A stretch of DNA of 64,000 nt from Stercorarius parasiticus (Eukaryota > Chordata > Aves > Charadriiformes > Stercorariidae), in NCBI GenBank assembly GCA_013396915.1, contig VWZL01000360.1:698805-762804 (forward strand), given 5' to 3'. Shown here in pieces: positions 15,301 to 25,500 of the stretch (positions are counted from its first letter, which is position 1; each line of letters begins with the position of its first letter). A program made the position numbers and the translations under genes. The notes beneath the pieces are model-generated. The model was not told the origin of the DNA, made no database searches, and saw only the letters and a program-made list of their open reading frames with translations.

Positions 15301-18300
15301 TACATTTATACCAATGCTCTGAAAAAACAGCTCTAAATCAGATGTAGTCTCAGCAAGAAGAGAAGCCAAAGAAAATTTGCTCTATAAGAAGTATGAAGCA
15401 TTTGAAGGGAGATTAAAATACCAAAAAGCAAGCCACCCTCATTTCAAGTTGAAAGTTTTAACACCATGCAGGCAGGCTCAGCAGGTTCTTATACAAGAGG
15501 CTTAAGCCTACTCATGTTAAACCATCAAATTATTCATGAAAATAAAATCAGTCCTTGAGCTAAAGGCTTTCAGAAACGAGACCCAAAAAACAATATCTGG
15601 AAATACGACTGCAATACAGTCTCCCACGGATTGTAACTCATATGCTTAGCAAGAGCTATAACCCAATGAGACACAAAAATTAGAGCTTGCTTTTGCCTCT
15701 AAGTCAACTCCTTAATGCCCAGAGCTGCAGCCCAAACAGCTGAGCTGGGCCATCAGAGCCCTCGCAGAACCAGTCCTCCTTTCTATAGGCTTCTGTCCCT
15801 TCTACTCATGTGCTTCCCAAATATCTTCTCATACACACTGGAAAGCAAACAAAGACTTACAATCATCCATATGGTTTTAAATCCTGCACCTCATCTAGTC
15901 TGTTGTGCGTTCTCTATAGCTTGCCTTGCTGAACAGATGCCACCTCAGTGTAGTTTTCTCCTCATAGGAGCACGGATTTCTGCCTCATCTCTGCTCCTAG
16001 CTCTGTGCAGAGCCTTGTTCTGAAGAAGCTTTCCAAATCTGTGCTTCTTCAGCAGCACCTCAACACGCTGCAGGAAATACGATGGGAATCATGAAGGTGG
16101 GTGTCAGTGCCAGAGGTACACGCTCTATTTTTTACAAATGGATGGTGTAGCTCCAAGCCCTCCAAACCCCAATTTACCTGTCCTTGCTTGATAACACTTG
16201 ACTCTTCTTCCATTAGGAGCCTGCACTTCTTGAAGTCGTGCTCTGGCACACTGATGATGCAATTTTCAAGTTGGAAACAAAGTCTACAGACAGGTCCAAA
16301 AAGACCCCTGGTATCAGAGAGGATCGATGCATAAAGGCATGCTACAAAGTGCTGAACTCTGCCCTTGGGAGAAAAGCAGGGAGGAGGCTGGGAGTCAGCT
16401 CTGCTAAACAAGTACCATAATCTTAATTCAGCATTCAACTCATGTAATTCCTCTCTCCAGCACAGACAGAGTGCAAGAGTTAGTTACAGAATAAATGAAA
16501 AAAAATTTCAGAGAAATTTTTAAGCAGGAAAAAATCAGGTCAGCCTTTCCCCCTCCCTTTTTTTTTTGTTTACAAACCCTGCTCCTACCTCTGCTTAGCC
16601 AGAAGCTGATGAAAAATTTATTTTATAAAGATCACTGGTGAGCTTTGGGAAATGGATTTCCTCTTCCATTCCAAAGTGTCCAGGAGAAAAACTGCCTCTA
16701 TAGCTATAATAATAGAAATACTAGAAAAAAAGCGGTGCTAACAGGACCCAGGAACAGTTACCTTGATTTTACACTCTACTAAAACTTAAAATATAAAGCA
16801 CACTACCACAGAGTGTTCTAGGGCTGGAACTAGTTTAGCAGGTGATACCAAGACAGAATAAAAGTGACTCAACAGCATTGGCTTAAAAGCCAATGGAATA
16901 CAGAACGCAGAATAAAATATCCTAATATCCTACTTTACTTCCACAAGGTAAACACTCTGGCTTGAGACCACTTAACAAGGGAATTACTAGTCTGGAAAGG
17001 AGAAATGAAATCAGCTACAACTTCTACGTCCTGTAGATGTTTCCAAGTAAGTTTGCATAGCACACAAGGTGTCCCTGTGGTACAGCTGTTCACCCCTGGT
17101 CAGTCTACCACTAACAATTATAAACTGTGCCTAACATGTAACCTAACATTCTCACTGTAACATAACATTTTCACAATGTGGCAACTAAACAACTCGGGAT
17201 ATAAGGCAAGATGATATCCTTCGCCTCCTTATCCCAACCCACATTCAGGCCATATATGCATAACTGAAGGGATAAACGCATGTTCTCCACAAGAAACAGG
17301 ACTTCAAAGCTTGCAATTTGCTTAAAAACACATTTTTCTGAGGCCTGCAATGATTCTCAAAAGGTGGGATTTTTTTAATTTATGCACTTTATTAAAAATT
17401 TAGTCTACTATAAAATATTCTGGCACACTTGGAAAGGAATAAAGGATTACAAGTTCCTTCCAAAACTTTTAATAAAGGATCAATGCAGTTGTGACAGTAT
17501 TACAGTATTTGTGTCACACTAATGTAAAAGAACACAAATTGAAGAACAACTTCAGGAGAGGAGCTATAGGCACTTACAGTACCCCCCATTTCCTAGGTTT
17601 ACCAGGTCCTGTCCTAACAGGCAACAGGGCCAATCCACACTTGCACATCCTAATTTAGCAAATCAGCATTCCCCCACACCAGCTCCAAGCACAGGTTTCT
17701 CCATCATTTAAAAAATTGTTGTGCAGCATGCAGAAATTACAATAATAGCTAGAAAGGATTCTCCTGCTATCAGCCTGCCACTGACAGCTCATGACAACCT
17801 TAGCATTACTTGCTGTTTAATTAATTAAATCTTCTTCAACTGGATGCCTTCTGGCAACACTAAGAGTTTCATGAACTGTAGCAACAGATGGCAGACAGGT
17901 CCTCTTCAACAGTGGGCAGCAGCACCCTATCCCTAAGTTATTTGCTACCCTGCCTGTCCAAAGAGAAAAGCACTGGATCCTACCACTTCACCTTGGGCAC
18001 CTACATGCATCTTGCTGACATTTTCTGTGTCAGCATTTGTCTTTAGAATTGTTTGGGTCTTCCATAAGAGACAGACACTTGTGTAGCCGATACATTTACA
18101 AAGTTAGCTTGCGAGGCAAACAACTACAGAAGTCACTGAAGTGCCAGAATAACAGACAGAGGAGGCTTGTTAGTTGTGTCCACCGTCTCTACCTAAACAT
18201 GAAAATCCCAGGCTCAGAAAGCTTCCTGTGTTATAACCACAACTGTCCATCTCCCAACATTAAACTACTCACAACAGATTATTATTCATTACAGGCAGGA

Positions 18301-19213
18301 ACCATGGAGAAAGAAACCAGCCTCCAGATGAGCACAGTCTTGCTTTGTGGCATGCCCTGCGCTGAAAGGCTAGGGAGAAGCACTTTGCTCAGCTCCCCGA
18401 CAGCCTGCTCCTGAACACGGGTCCCTTGCATCACTGCCAGATGAACACACCATCATCTATTGCCTTCTGCCTGTTCAGTGGGGCTCCACAAGCAACCCCG
18501 GCATGCAATTTTTGCTGTCATCTGACAAGAACTTTTCTCCAGCTGCCACCACTTCTCAAGCTGCTGCTGAAACACCCTCCCATGTCTCCCATTTCAGCCA
18601 AACCCCTTCGGTTCTGCAGCAGCAGGGCAGCCACTAGCCATGGCTTGACCCCAAGTGGCACGTCAAAAAGAGCAGGGCAAGTCAATGGCTTCTTTACCAG
18701 AAGAATCTGGAAAAAACTTCACACCACGAAAGCTGTCAGCCTGTCTGACGAGCTGAGGGACGCAAGCCTAAGCTTAAGTACATGCTCAGTAGCAGGCATT
18801 CCCTCAGAAATTAATACTAAAAAGTGAAGCGCTCAGGATCTCCGCAGGTAGCAGCACCGCTGAAAGCGGCCACTGACCGAACTGTCCATTTAAAAATACA
18901 ATGTCAATTAGCAGCGAGTTTTACTTCCCCTCCCCTCCCCAACAACTTCTGTTTAACCCGCGAAATGGCATTTCTGGCTTGGAGCCCCGGAGCGCACACA
19001 CTCCCCACCACCAAGCCGCAGCCTCTCACGCACTTGAGTGGGTTGTTTGTTCGTTTGTTTGTTTTTTTTAATTTTATTTTTTCCGGCTTAACTGCGTCCG
19101 ACGGGGCGGCGCGGGTACCCCTACACCCTCCGCGGCAGATCGAAGCCTACTCCAAGGCACCGCCTCAGCCCCGGAGCGGCCCTGCAACAAGCGCCCGTAT
19201 TCCCTACCGCCAT
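322..19213 (-). CDS. MTR: Methionine synthase, 5' part of gene (exons 1-10)
   Basis: Cobalamin-dependent methionine synthase (5-methyltetrahydrofolate-homocysteine methyltransferase) is a cytosolic enzyme that remethylates homocysteine to methionine. Exons 2-10 are joined by GT-AG introns with consistent phases and give 294 codons (882 bp) when exon 2 starts at 13,933. They match the N-terminal homocysteine-binding barrel: [11 protein letters not shown] near the start, [23 protein letters not shown], and GLNCALG, which carries the first zinc-ligand cysteine. The paired GGCC cysteines expected in exon 11, and the folate, B12 and reactivation domains, lie beyond base 1. The promoter is the CpG island near 19.3 kb, and ACTN2 lies upstream on the same strand. 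The reading frame shows no breaks. Identity rests on family knowledge and is very secure; only exon 1 and the start codon are uncertain. Confidence 0.95.
384..4743 (-). other. MTR introns 9 and 8 (exon 9 at 734-834)
   Basis: AT-rich intron sequence with short homopolymers (a T/G run at 2,100-2,117). I see no conserved coding segment apart from exon 9 and no recognisable repeat. Confidence 0.6.
734..834 (-). CDS. MTR: MTR exon 9
   Basis: This 101-bp exon completes a Cys codon, then encodes [20 protein letters not shown] and [13 protein letters not shown]. The Cys in GLNCALG corresponds to the first of the three zinc-binding cysteines that activate homocysteine. The acceptor is TTCCAG|C and the donor GCAG|GTGTGT. 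Confidence 0.96.
4744..4838 (-). CDS. MTR: MTR exon 8
   Basis: This 95-bp exon encodes [20 protein letters not shown] and [11 protein letters not shown], ending in phase 2 at CTTTG|GTAAGT. SGQTGEA matches the family motif. An earlier GT (CACA|GTAAGC) also looks like a donor, but using it would lose the SKPLC residues and break the frame. Confidence 0.95.
4839..8339 (-). other. MTR introns 7 and 6 (exon 7 at 6,985-7,044)
   Basis: AT-rich intron sequence with an A-run followed by a G-run (5,088-5,110) and a T-run (7,133-7,149). The open frames here, such as the 100-codon plus-strand one at 7,506-7,808, have no recognisable domain. Confidence 0.6.
6985..7044 (-). CDS. MTR: MTR exon 7
   Basis: This 60-bp exon gives 20 codons, [20 protein letters not shown], in phase 0 at both ends. 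The acceptor is CATAG|GCA and the donor TTT|GTAAGT. It follows directly from TANAK of exon 6. Confidence 0.95.
8340..8446 (-). CDS. MTR: MTR exon 6
   Basis: This 107-bp exon encodes [20 protein letters not shown] and then [15 protein letters not shown]. It completes a Thr codon split with exon 5 across an intron of only 92 bp. The donor is AAG|GTGAGA. ETIFDT lies in the substrate-binding barrel core. Confidence 0.96.
8539..8631 (-). CDS. MTR: MTR exon 5
   Basis: This 93-bp exon encodes [20 protein letters not shown] and [10 protein letters not shown]. The phase-1 start completes the Gly codon of exon 4, and the donor is [19 protein letters not shown] is a conserved barrel strand and loop in this family. 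The acceptor is preceded by an unusual C-rich tract at 8,646-8,663. Confidence 0.95.
   Translation of the reverse strand, partial: ELGDMLLEPWVQQTGHSLCHHLWRDQITGI
8646..8663 (+). repeat. G-rich tract next to the MTR exon 5 acceptor
   Basis: Three runs of five or more G separated by single C. On the transcribed (minus) strand this is the C-rich pyrimidine tract of the exon 5 acceptor, whose AG lies 13 bp away. The plus strand could form a G-quadruplex. Confidence 0.7.
9510..10074 (+). mobile_element. Avian ERVL-type LTR (apparently solo)
   Basis: The sequence starts TGTCC and runs through segments typical of an LTR family widespread in birds: TCTGGGATAGAG, GTGCTGGAAACAGTGTTGAT, CAGCAATAAAAAGC (polyadenylation region), CTTCCCAAGTAACCGTTA and TATTAAACTG. 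The last 20 or so bases diverge, so the 3' edge is approximate. No gag, pol or env frame adjoins it and I see no partner LTR nearby. I find no clear target-site duplication. It lies in MTR intron 4, antisense to the gene. Family assignment is from memory of bird repeats. Confidence 0.75.
10314..10383 (-). CDS. MTR: MTR exon 4
   Basis: This 70-bp exon encodes [19 protein letters not shown] followed by TAQT, ending in phase 1 at ACAG|GTAAGC. It aligns to the helix after DYGLEHL in vertebrate MTR. The acceptor is TTCTAG|GCA. Confidence 0.95.
10384..13729 (-). other. MTR introns 3 and 2 (exon 3 at 11,196-11,285)
   Basis: Intron sequence with a small direct repeat (ATATACTCATTA twice, 13,268-13,300) and a doubled GTTACTGATATC (12,498-12,526). 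No other coding or mobile feature is recognised. Confidence 0.6.
11196..11285 (-). CDS. MTR: MTR exon 3
   Basis: This 90-bp exon gives 30 codons from [18 protein letters not shown] to DYGLEHL. The acceptor is TGCAG|GAA and the donor TTG|GTAAGA, with phase 0 at both ends. [13 protein letters not shown] is a signature of homocysteine S-methyltransferase domains. Confidence 0.96.
13730..13933 (-). CDS. MTR: MTR exon 2
   Basis: This exon encodes [16 protein letters not shown], then [11 protein letters not shown] and [12 protein letters not shown], and ends with HK at donor AAG|GTAGGT. It is the start of the homocysteine-binding barrel. There are two possible acceptors: CCCCAG|AAA at 13,933, which gives 68 codons in phase 0, and ACAACAG|AT at 13,941, which has the better consensus but needs a phase-1 exon 1. 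An internal ATG in good context precedes GDEIESV and could also be the start. Confidence 0.93.
13942..19150 (-). other. MTR intron 1
   Basis: A 5.2-kb first intron. It contains one exon-shaped open segment (16,178-16,363, listed separately) and becomes GC-rich toward the promoter. The long plus-strand open frames at 18.4-19.3 kb reflect GC content and show no domain. Confidence 0.6.
16178..16363 (-). other. Unexplained exon-shaped open segment in MTR intron 1
   Basis: This is a 186-bp, 62-codon fully open minus-strand segment. It is flanked by a strong acceptor (long pyrimidine tract ending TTTTCTCCCAAG|GGC) and a good donor (GGACAG|GTAAAT), with phase 0 at both ends. The peptide contains [12 protein letters not shown], then [15 protein letters not shown] and PEHDFKKC. 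It is cysteine-rich but matches no family I recognise. It could be an alternative MTR exon, an exon of an unannotated transcript, a pseudo-exon, or a decayed coding fragment. Confidence 0.3.
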
Positions 19214-19560
19214 CGCCGCCGGGCCAGGGCCGGCGTCGGCCGCTTGAAGGCCGCCAGGCGCGGCTCTCACTGAACTTTTAAACGCTGCGAATAACGGACA
19301 CCNACCCGTCCAGCGCGCGCGAGCTGCGCGGCCGCCTCGTCAGCCCCTTAACGCGCGAGCTCCGCCCAGGGCGCGGGCCGGAAGCGCGGGGCGGCCGTTG
19401 CGGCGGGGGGGGGGGGGGCACCGCCCGACACGCACNTCGCTGCCTGCGGGGAATGCTGCGGGGCTGAGGGGGTCGATCCTCAGCAGGCTGGAAGCTCCTT
19501 CGAGGGGCGGGTTTGTTCTCCTTCTGCGGCCCGAGGCTGGCGGCTGCGGAACGTAGGGCT
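19080..19560 (-). promoter_or_regulatory. MTR: CpG-island promoter of MTR
   Basis: This is the only strongly GC- and CpG-rich stretch in an otherwise AT-rich window, as expected for a housekeeping promoter. It contains GC boxes (TCCGCCC near 19,361 and CCGCCC near 19,421), an ETS-type CCGGAAG at 19,378-19,384 and repeated GCGCGC. No TATA box is evident. The transcription start is probably within about 19.25-19.4 kb. Unresolved bases (N) occur at 19,303 and 19,436, and a run of 14 G at 19,405-19,418 suggests local sequencing difficulty. Confidence 0.75.
19151..19213 (-). CDS. MTR: MTR exon 1, candidate coding part
   Basis: The minus-strand ATG at 19,213-19,211 sits in a strong Kozak context (GCGGCGATGG) inside the CpG island. 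It opens 21 codons ([11 protein letters not shown]...) before a GT donor (GGA|GTAGGC) at 19,151. This phase-0 end joins in frame only to the inner exon 2 acceptor at 13,933. Human MTR has a similarly short leader before its DEI motif. An alternative is a non-coding exon 1, with translation starting at the ATG inside exon 2 (AGCATGG). Confidence 0.45.
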
Positions 19561-22500
19561 GGACGGGGAGAGCAAAGCCTGGTCTGCTGACTGAGCGTCC
19601 TGACGGGAAACGCCGGTAGCTTTAGGTCACTCGGTAGCTACGGGCGATACTTTTGGCGCTAGGCAGGTCTGAACCAAATGAGTTGTCCCATCATTGTGGG
19701 AAGTTGGGGCGGAAAGTAAGTATAGTGCCAACAATACTGGTATTGCAATTAAAGAGTAACTCCGTATGGAGAGGAAACAGGCAAATGCACCCTACATGAA
19801 CTGGAAATCAGTCCTCCCAGTGCTGAGTGGATGCATGTTAGTGATGTGTAAACCTGGAAACAAGTTTATACTAAAGGAATTGAGCAAATTAAGGGACAGA
19901 CACAAAATGTGTCTTATTTTGACATAAGAGTTTCACTTCTTTTCCATAATCCATGGTGGTACGTCCTTTCAACTTCTTATCTGAGGACTCACGTTTTAAA
20001 AGAAAGAAATGCCTGCAGAGCAGCCTCGCAAACGTTACATTGCGTGCAGGGAACACTTGCCAAGAGTCAGAATAGCTCAGGGGAATAACGTCTGCACTCA
20101 CTTAAAGTGCTAGTAATTCAGATGCCAGTAGTAAACACAAACAGCATTATCATTTAAAGGAGTTCAGTGTTCAAAATATGAAAAGAAAAAGGAAGTCTGT
20201 AAAATGGATTATTGACCAGCCTTTCCTGTTTTCCTTGGCTGGTTCAGTAACTTAAGCTCGCAAAGCAAGATGTAGAGGCCGCTGGTTCTGTGTTAACAGG
20301 AGTGAACTGAGCTTGCTTCCCTCCTTCAGGCGCCAGGGCCTCTGCTCTGGGCAGCAACGGGAAAGCCTTTTATCAGCTCAGAGTATGTGTTGCTACATGT
20401 ACCATACTTATTTAATAATGGCTTCTGCATTTTCCCTGGAAAAATTTTAGGAGGCAAAATGAGTTAAAAGCCATTAGTGTAGATGATTCCTGGAGGCTAA
20501 GTGTGTACTCTCGAATTTTCTTTTGAGACACAAAGCCAGTTGGTTACAAGCCCTTCGAGTCCAATGTGATCTAGGAACTTTTATAATCAACTGTCACTTC
20601 GGTCAATGGTGATGCAATGACATAGGAAAAATGTAGCATTCTGTTCAAATAATATATATGTCTAATTCAGCTTCAGAAAAATTACAGGCAGCTTACAAAT
20701 CAAATAGAGAGCAGTCCAACTTCAGAGCCCATGTAGAGGCCATGCTTTAGTTTTGAATGCCAGGACACATTGCTGGAGAGTGGACCTTGCCTTTTGGAAC
20801 ACTATTGCAGTGATCAAAACTGTGTCCCAAAATTCCAGTGTAAGACGCAATGGTCTGGAAACCCATAAACTTTAAAAGCCTAACAACAGAAGTGGAATAC
20901 ACTAAACAGAAGCAAATGTCAGGTACTACTAGAGACTGCTTAGTTTTATCGCTTTTCCACATAATTTACATGTATTATAGAGATGGGCAGTGCTTTGAGA
21001 ACCATTCATTAGAGGATTTTAGGGTGTGTATTTCCTTGCTTGACTTTCTCCAACCTCCAGCCTTTTTGTCATGCCACATAACACACTGAAAATTTTCTCT
21101 GGCAGCCGTTCTAGGCAAAAAGCTCACTGTCTCCACAGCTGCTTTGTGGCAACAGATCTTTGTACCGCAGCTCAGCATGTTCTTGCGTGTGCTGATGCAG
21201 TTGTTTGTGTAACAACTGCTGCAAAGTGGGTCAATGGGGAAAAAAAAAAAAAGCTGAAAATTAGAAAGTGCTTCTGAAAAGGATCATTTCACATGTCCCA
21301 TTTACTCTGCAGTTTCACAACCAGTTTGAGCCAGTTTACGCAGCGCAGTCCCAAATTCCACCCTGTGCCATCCTCATATTTCCACGCTTTTCCTTGTGTG
21401 GGTGCTAGCCCTCGAACACAATTCTTCCTTAAAGCTCAATTTTCAGTGAGAACAGATCTCTGATCCAACTCGTCTGCAGCTGAATGGTCTCCAGAGCTGA
21501 CGAAGGAGCAGCAGCAGGAAGAGAGACAGCAGCCGCCCAGCCTCAGACTGTGTTTAATCTGCTTGAGTAACTGGAGTTTTACAGACATCTCAATGAGCAC
21601 AACGGAGGCAAGATACACTCCAGAGGCTGAAGGGAAGAGGAATGAGTGGTTAAGGGTAGCGATTATTAAACCTGATCGTCCAACAAAGGACTATCAACAC
21701 AGAACTTCATCCTTAATGTGTTTTGCAGGGTTAGAGGATCTCAGTTCCCCTTTCTTGGTTTAGTTTCAGTGATGACAGTACTACGCAGTGCTGAGTCCCG
21801 GTGTGCATTCCTACCCCAGAGCTGCTGCATGCCTGCAGTTCCCAAGATTTTTTAACTGTTTCTTTGAGAAGCTCTAATACATGGTGTGTTTACAGGAAAC
21901 CTTCAAGGATTTGCAGTGAGCATGCCCTTTAGCTTGAGAAGTGCTTTTTCTTTGTCTTACGGAGTGTTGTTCTTATTTTACTAAATTAGGCTGTCAAAAT
22001 GCTGTTCCCTCTCATACATTTAGAGTAACACCAGGAACAGCTTAGAGTTGCTGGGAGCAATGGAGTAAAGGAAGGGAGAATGCAAAGGTGCCGTCATTTC
22101 CACATCTAAGAAACCTGCCCTTAACACTGTTGGGAATGAGTCCTATTTAAACATCAGTTGCAGACATAGTATCGTGCATGCAAACATCTGTCATCATGCT
22201 GAGAATCCTGGTTTCTGAAGGTGTTTATAAGTGGTGCTCCAATGAAGTTAACATCTTCCTAATTACAACAGGATTAAACTATAAATCCAAATTAATATAC
22301 TTAGCAAAAAAACAATAATAATCTTTAAATCAGATCAGTTTCTGGTATTTCAAGTATATTTGAAGGTTTTTTTCAAATTACTGTTTTCTCCAGCTCCTCC
22401 CACACACAGCTGAACTCTCGTAGATCTTTTGAAACCAGGTAGTGTTTGAAGCAAAGCAAGCCATCTTCGTATTTTCTTTCTTTTTTTCCCCCTGGTGCTA

Positions 22501-25500
22501 AGGGTCTGATTCACTAGTTTGTTACTCTACTTGCACACCTGTGTATTCAAATGGTATACTCACCTTATGCATGGGTAAGAGCAAACATATGGTTTTAGCA
22601 CACTCTCTTAGCTTTTGGGTATGTGTTTTAGATATCTCCATAATATTTATCACAAAAACATGCCTTTCATTCCCGTATTATCTACCTTTATTCCTGAGGA
22701 TGCAGCTCCCAATGGACTATTCACATAATTAATCCTTATTTAAACAAAATCAGTGGGATTATACATGTTACTAAAGAACAGTCATATTTCAGAGGATTAT
22801 ATCCGAATGAGGCATTCGTAGCACCATGCAGGAATCTGAAAGAGAAAACAGATACATCTGATTTCAGAGCACAGCTCTCGGCACTCTGTTCTGTAAGGTT
22901 ACTTACCGCTTGTCCTATTTTGCTGCAGCTGGATTCTTGCCCTATTTTGGATGACTAAGTTATGTTACTTGTTTTTTATTTTTAGAATTTCTTCTGTGCT
23001 TAAGAATTACAATTTCTATTTAATAATTAATTTTCTAGCCCCACAACACAGATACAAATTATTTGTTCCATTTAAGTCAAATAATGATGTTAACATTTCT
23101 ATTCCAGGATCAAAATATTACCAGAAACCAAAAGAAAGCTGATTGTTTCAAAATCAATACAAAGCACAATCCAAATGCCAAAATAGCGTATTAAACATAC
23201 ACAGCTTAGAGAAATACCAACAAATTTATTCTACTTACCATAGACAGATTTTGGACTTCACTACTTTAAAAAAAGCCTGAAGTCTCCATCACGGTGAAAA
23301 CAAACACAATAAAGTGAACTGAATATAACCTTTTGCACCTTTTTAGAGAACCTGTGTTGATTAAAAAGGGTATAAATGCCCAGGAGGGCTGAGACACAGG
23401 CATGAAGAGGACTGGGAATTCAATAGGGGGTGTTGTCCTACAGCTTACCCATACTGCTGCGCAAGGCAAACTGTGTCAACTGCTTTCAACTTATTACAGG
23501 TTTCATAGGATTATGAAATTTTGCATCATTTTAAAAACCTTCAGGATGCCCTTTTCAGGCATCCACATCAAATCCATGGAAGAGAGAGGAGGAACCACTG
23601 CAGGCTTGCCAGCTGCCCTGTGACAGTGTGGGGAAATGGGCAAAAAGGGCCAGGACACATGCAGCTAAATGTGTGCACCAAGGAAAACCTGCTCAATACT
23701 GAGCTCTGAGAGTTAGAAAACATTTTGCCTTGGATGTGGATGAGATTCTCAGCTCCTTTCTTCCTGTTAGCACAGCCTGCTGAAGTCTGAGTTGCATTGC
23801 CCCTGCCCAGGTCAGGACAATATCTGCCCTGGATCAGTCGGGACTGGTTACAGAAACAAGTTTCTGAAGGGACCTCCTGGTTTCTTATATGCTGGCAGAG
23901 CTTCTTGCCGATGTTGCCAGACATCCCAAGCTGAGGGGCTACAGCAAGCCATTTATGAAGTTCTCCATTCAACAGAGTGTGCCTCAAAAATCAGTCAAGG
24001 CTGCAGGGCTCACCTTGTGAAGGAGAACTGGGAGGTCTTGGTGACAGAGTAGGCATGAGGGTGACGGCAAAGCAGGCAGGAGCAGTAACCTCACAGGCAA
24101 GGAGGCAATCACGCAGCACCCGAACAAGAAGAGCAGGTCCAGCGATGCTACCAGGTTCAACCCACAGTCCAGTGATCAGTAGGTAACCCATAGCAATGAG
24201 ACAGGGCCACGGTCAAGCCAGGAAGTCTCATAGACTAAGCAAGGCATAGTATGCATACAACATAGCTCAAGCAAGGAGCAAAGATGAGGGCCTGAGTCAA
24301 ATGCATGTCCATGGCTGATGGGTGGGAGGTACAGGGCAGGAGGTCTGATATGCCATGGGCAATTGGAGCCTGCTGGTGTTCTTATGGCCTTACCGAGTAG
24401 ATAGACTAGCTCGGGGATACAGACACAAGAAGTTGAGGGGGACTATCAGAGCACAAGCCTGAGGCATACTTTTGCTGCCAGTGCACTATAAATGGGATCA
24501 CGCTCCACCTGGCAAGCACACCAGTTTGTGTTAACACAGCTTGAGACCTATGAAAGTGTGTCTAATAAGGAGGATCGTAGAAAGGTTTGGCTGACTTGGA
24601 AAGCTGGACAACATGAGAAGTAAAGACATAGCCAAGTAATGCAGCCATCTGCATCCTGGTAGCGCCGATGTAGCACAACAGAGCAGAGAACAGGGACATG
24701 CGCTGGTCATACAACATGCGAGTGACATTGGAGAGCTTCCAGCAGTGCTCCTGGCTGCCAGTCATGACTCCATTCCAGGGAGTAAACAGCCTCTATTAAT
24801 ATAGCTTTCTGTCATTGAACATTGAACCTTTTAAGATTTTTTGCAAGGGCAGAGGGAATCCTTCTGTGTAAAATAACATGAAAGACCAGCGCCCTACTTG
24901 GCTTTCTCTGACTTAAACATACAAACAATCCTATATGGTATAAACTACCTGTTAGAAAAGCATGGTTTATAGGCAATTCCTTCAAAGGAGTTTGAAACCA
25001 CATGGTTCATTCAATTTGTTTTAAAGTCTAACCAGCTAGGTTTCAACCCTTTGTGAAAACTGCCTATGTTCACAGACATAGCAGTGACATTTTCTCTACC
25101 CTTTCTACAGGCAGTCACAGTCTTCTCTTTCTTCAAAGTGGTTTGGGCAGTGCTATCCCCTCTCATGTGTTCAATGAAGAAACAGAGAGGGGAGCAGGAA
25201 GTGATGAGGTCAGGAGCAAGGAGACAGGGGGCAAGGATTTCAGTCCCAGACATGAGCTAGAAAACAACTTTAAGGAACCAGTTCCATAAATATGAACCAT
25301 CTAGAGAACTTCTTTTGCTGGAAATATTAAATGTGAATAAAGAAAATTGTTTTCAAATCAAAATATTAAATTAAAGAAATATGCAAGTGGTATAACAATA
25401 TAAACTTACCAGAAAAAAACCCTAATACTGAAAGTCTTGTATCTATTAAGATACAAAGAAATACTCACAGGTGGTATTGGTCCTAAATCTTGACAAAGCT

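Noticed and set aside
16101..16420. Plus-strand frames across the unexplained intron 1 segment
   Set aside because: Antisense shadows of the minus-strand open segment, without splice-site support in the plus direction.
18426..19273. Long plus-strand open frames (133 and 149 codons) beside the CpG island
   Set aside because: They lie in GC-rich MTR intron 1 and promoter sequence, show no domain or splice support and are low-complexity near the 3' end. Chance frames are more likely.
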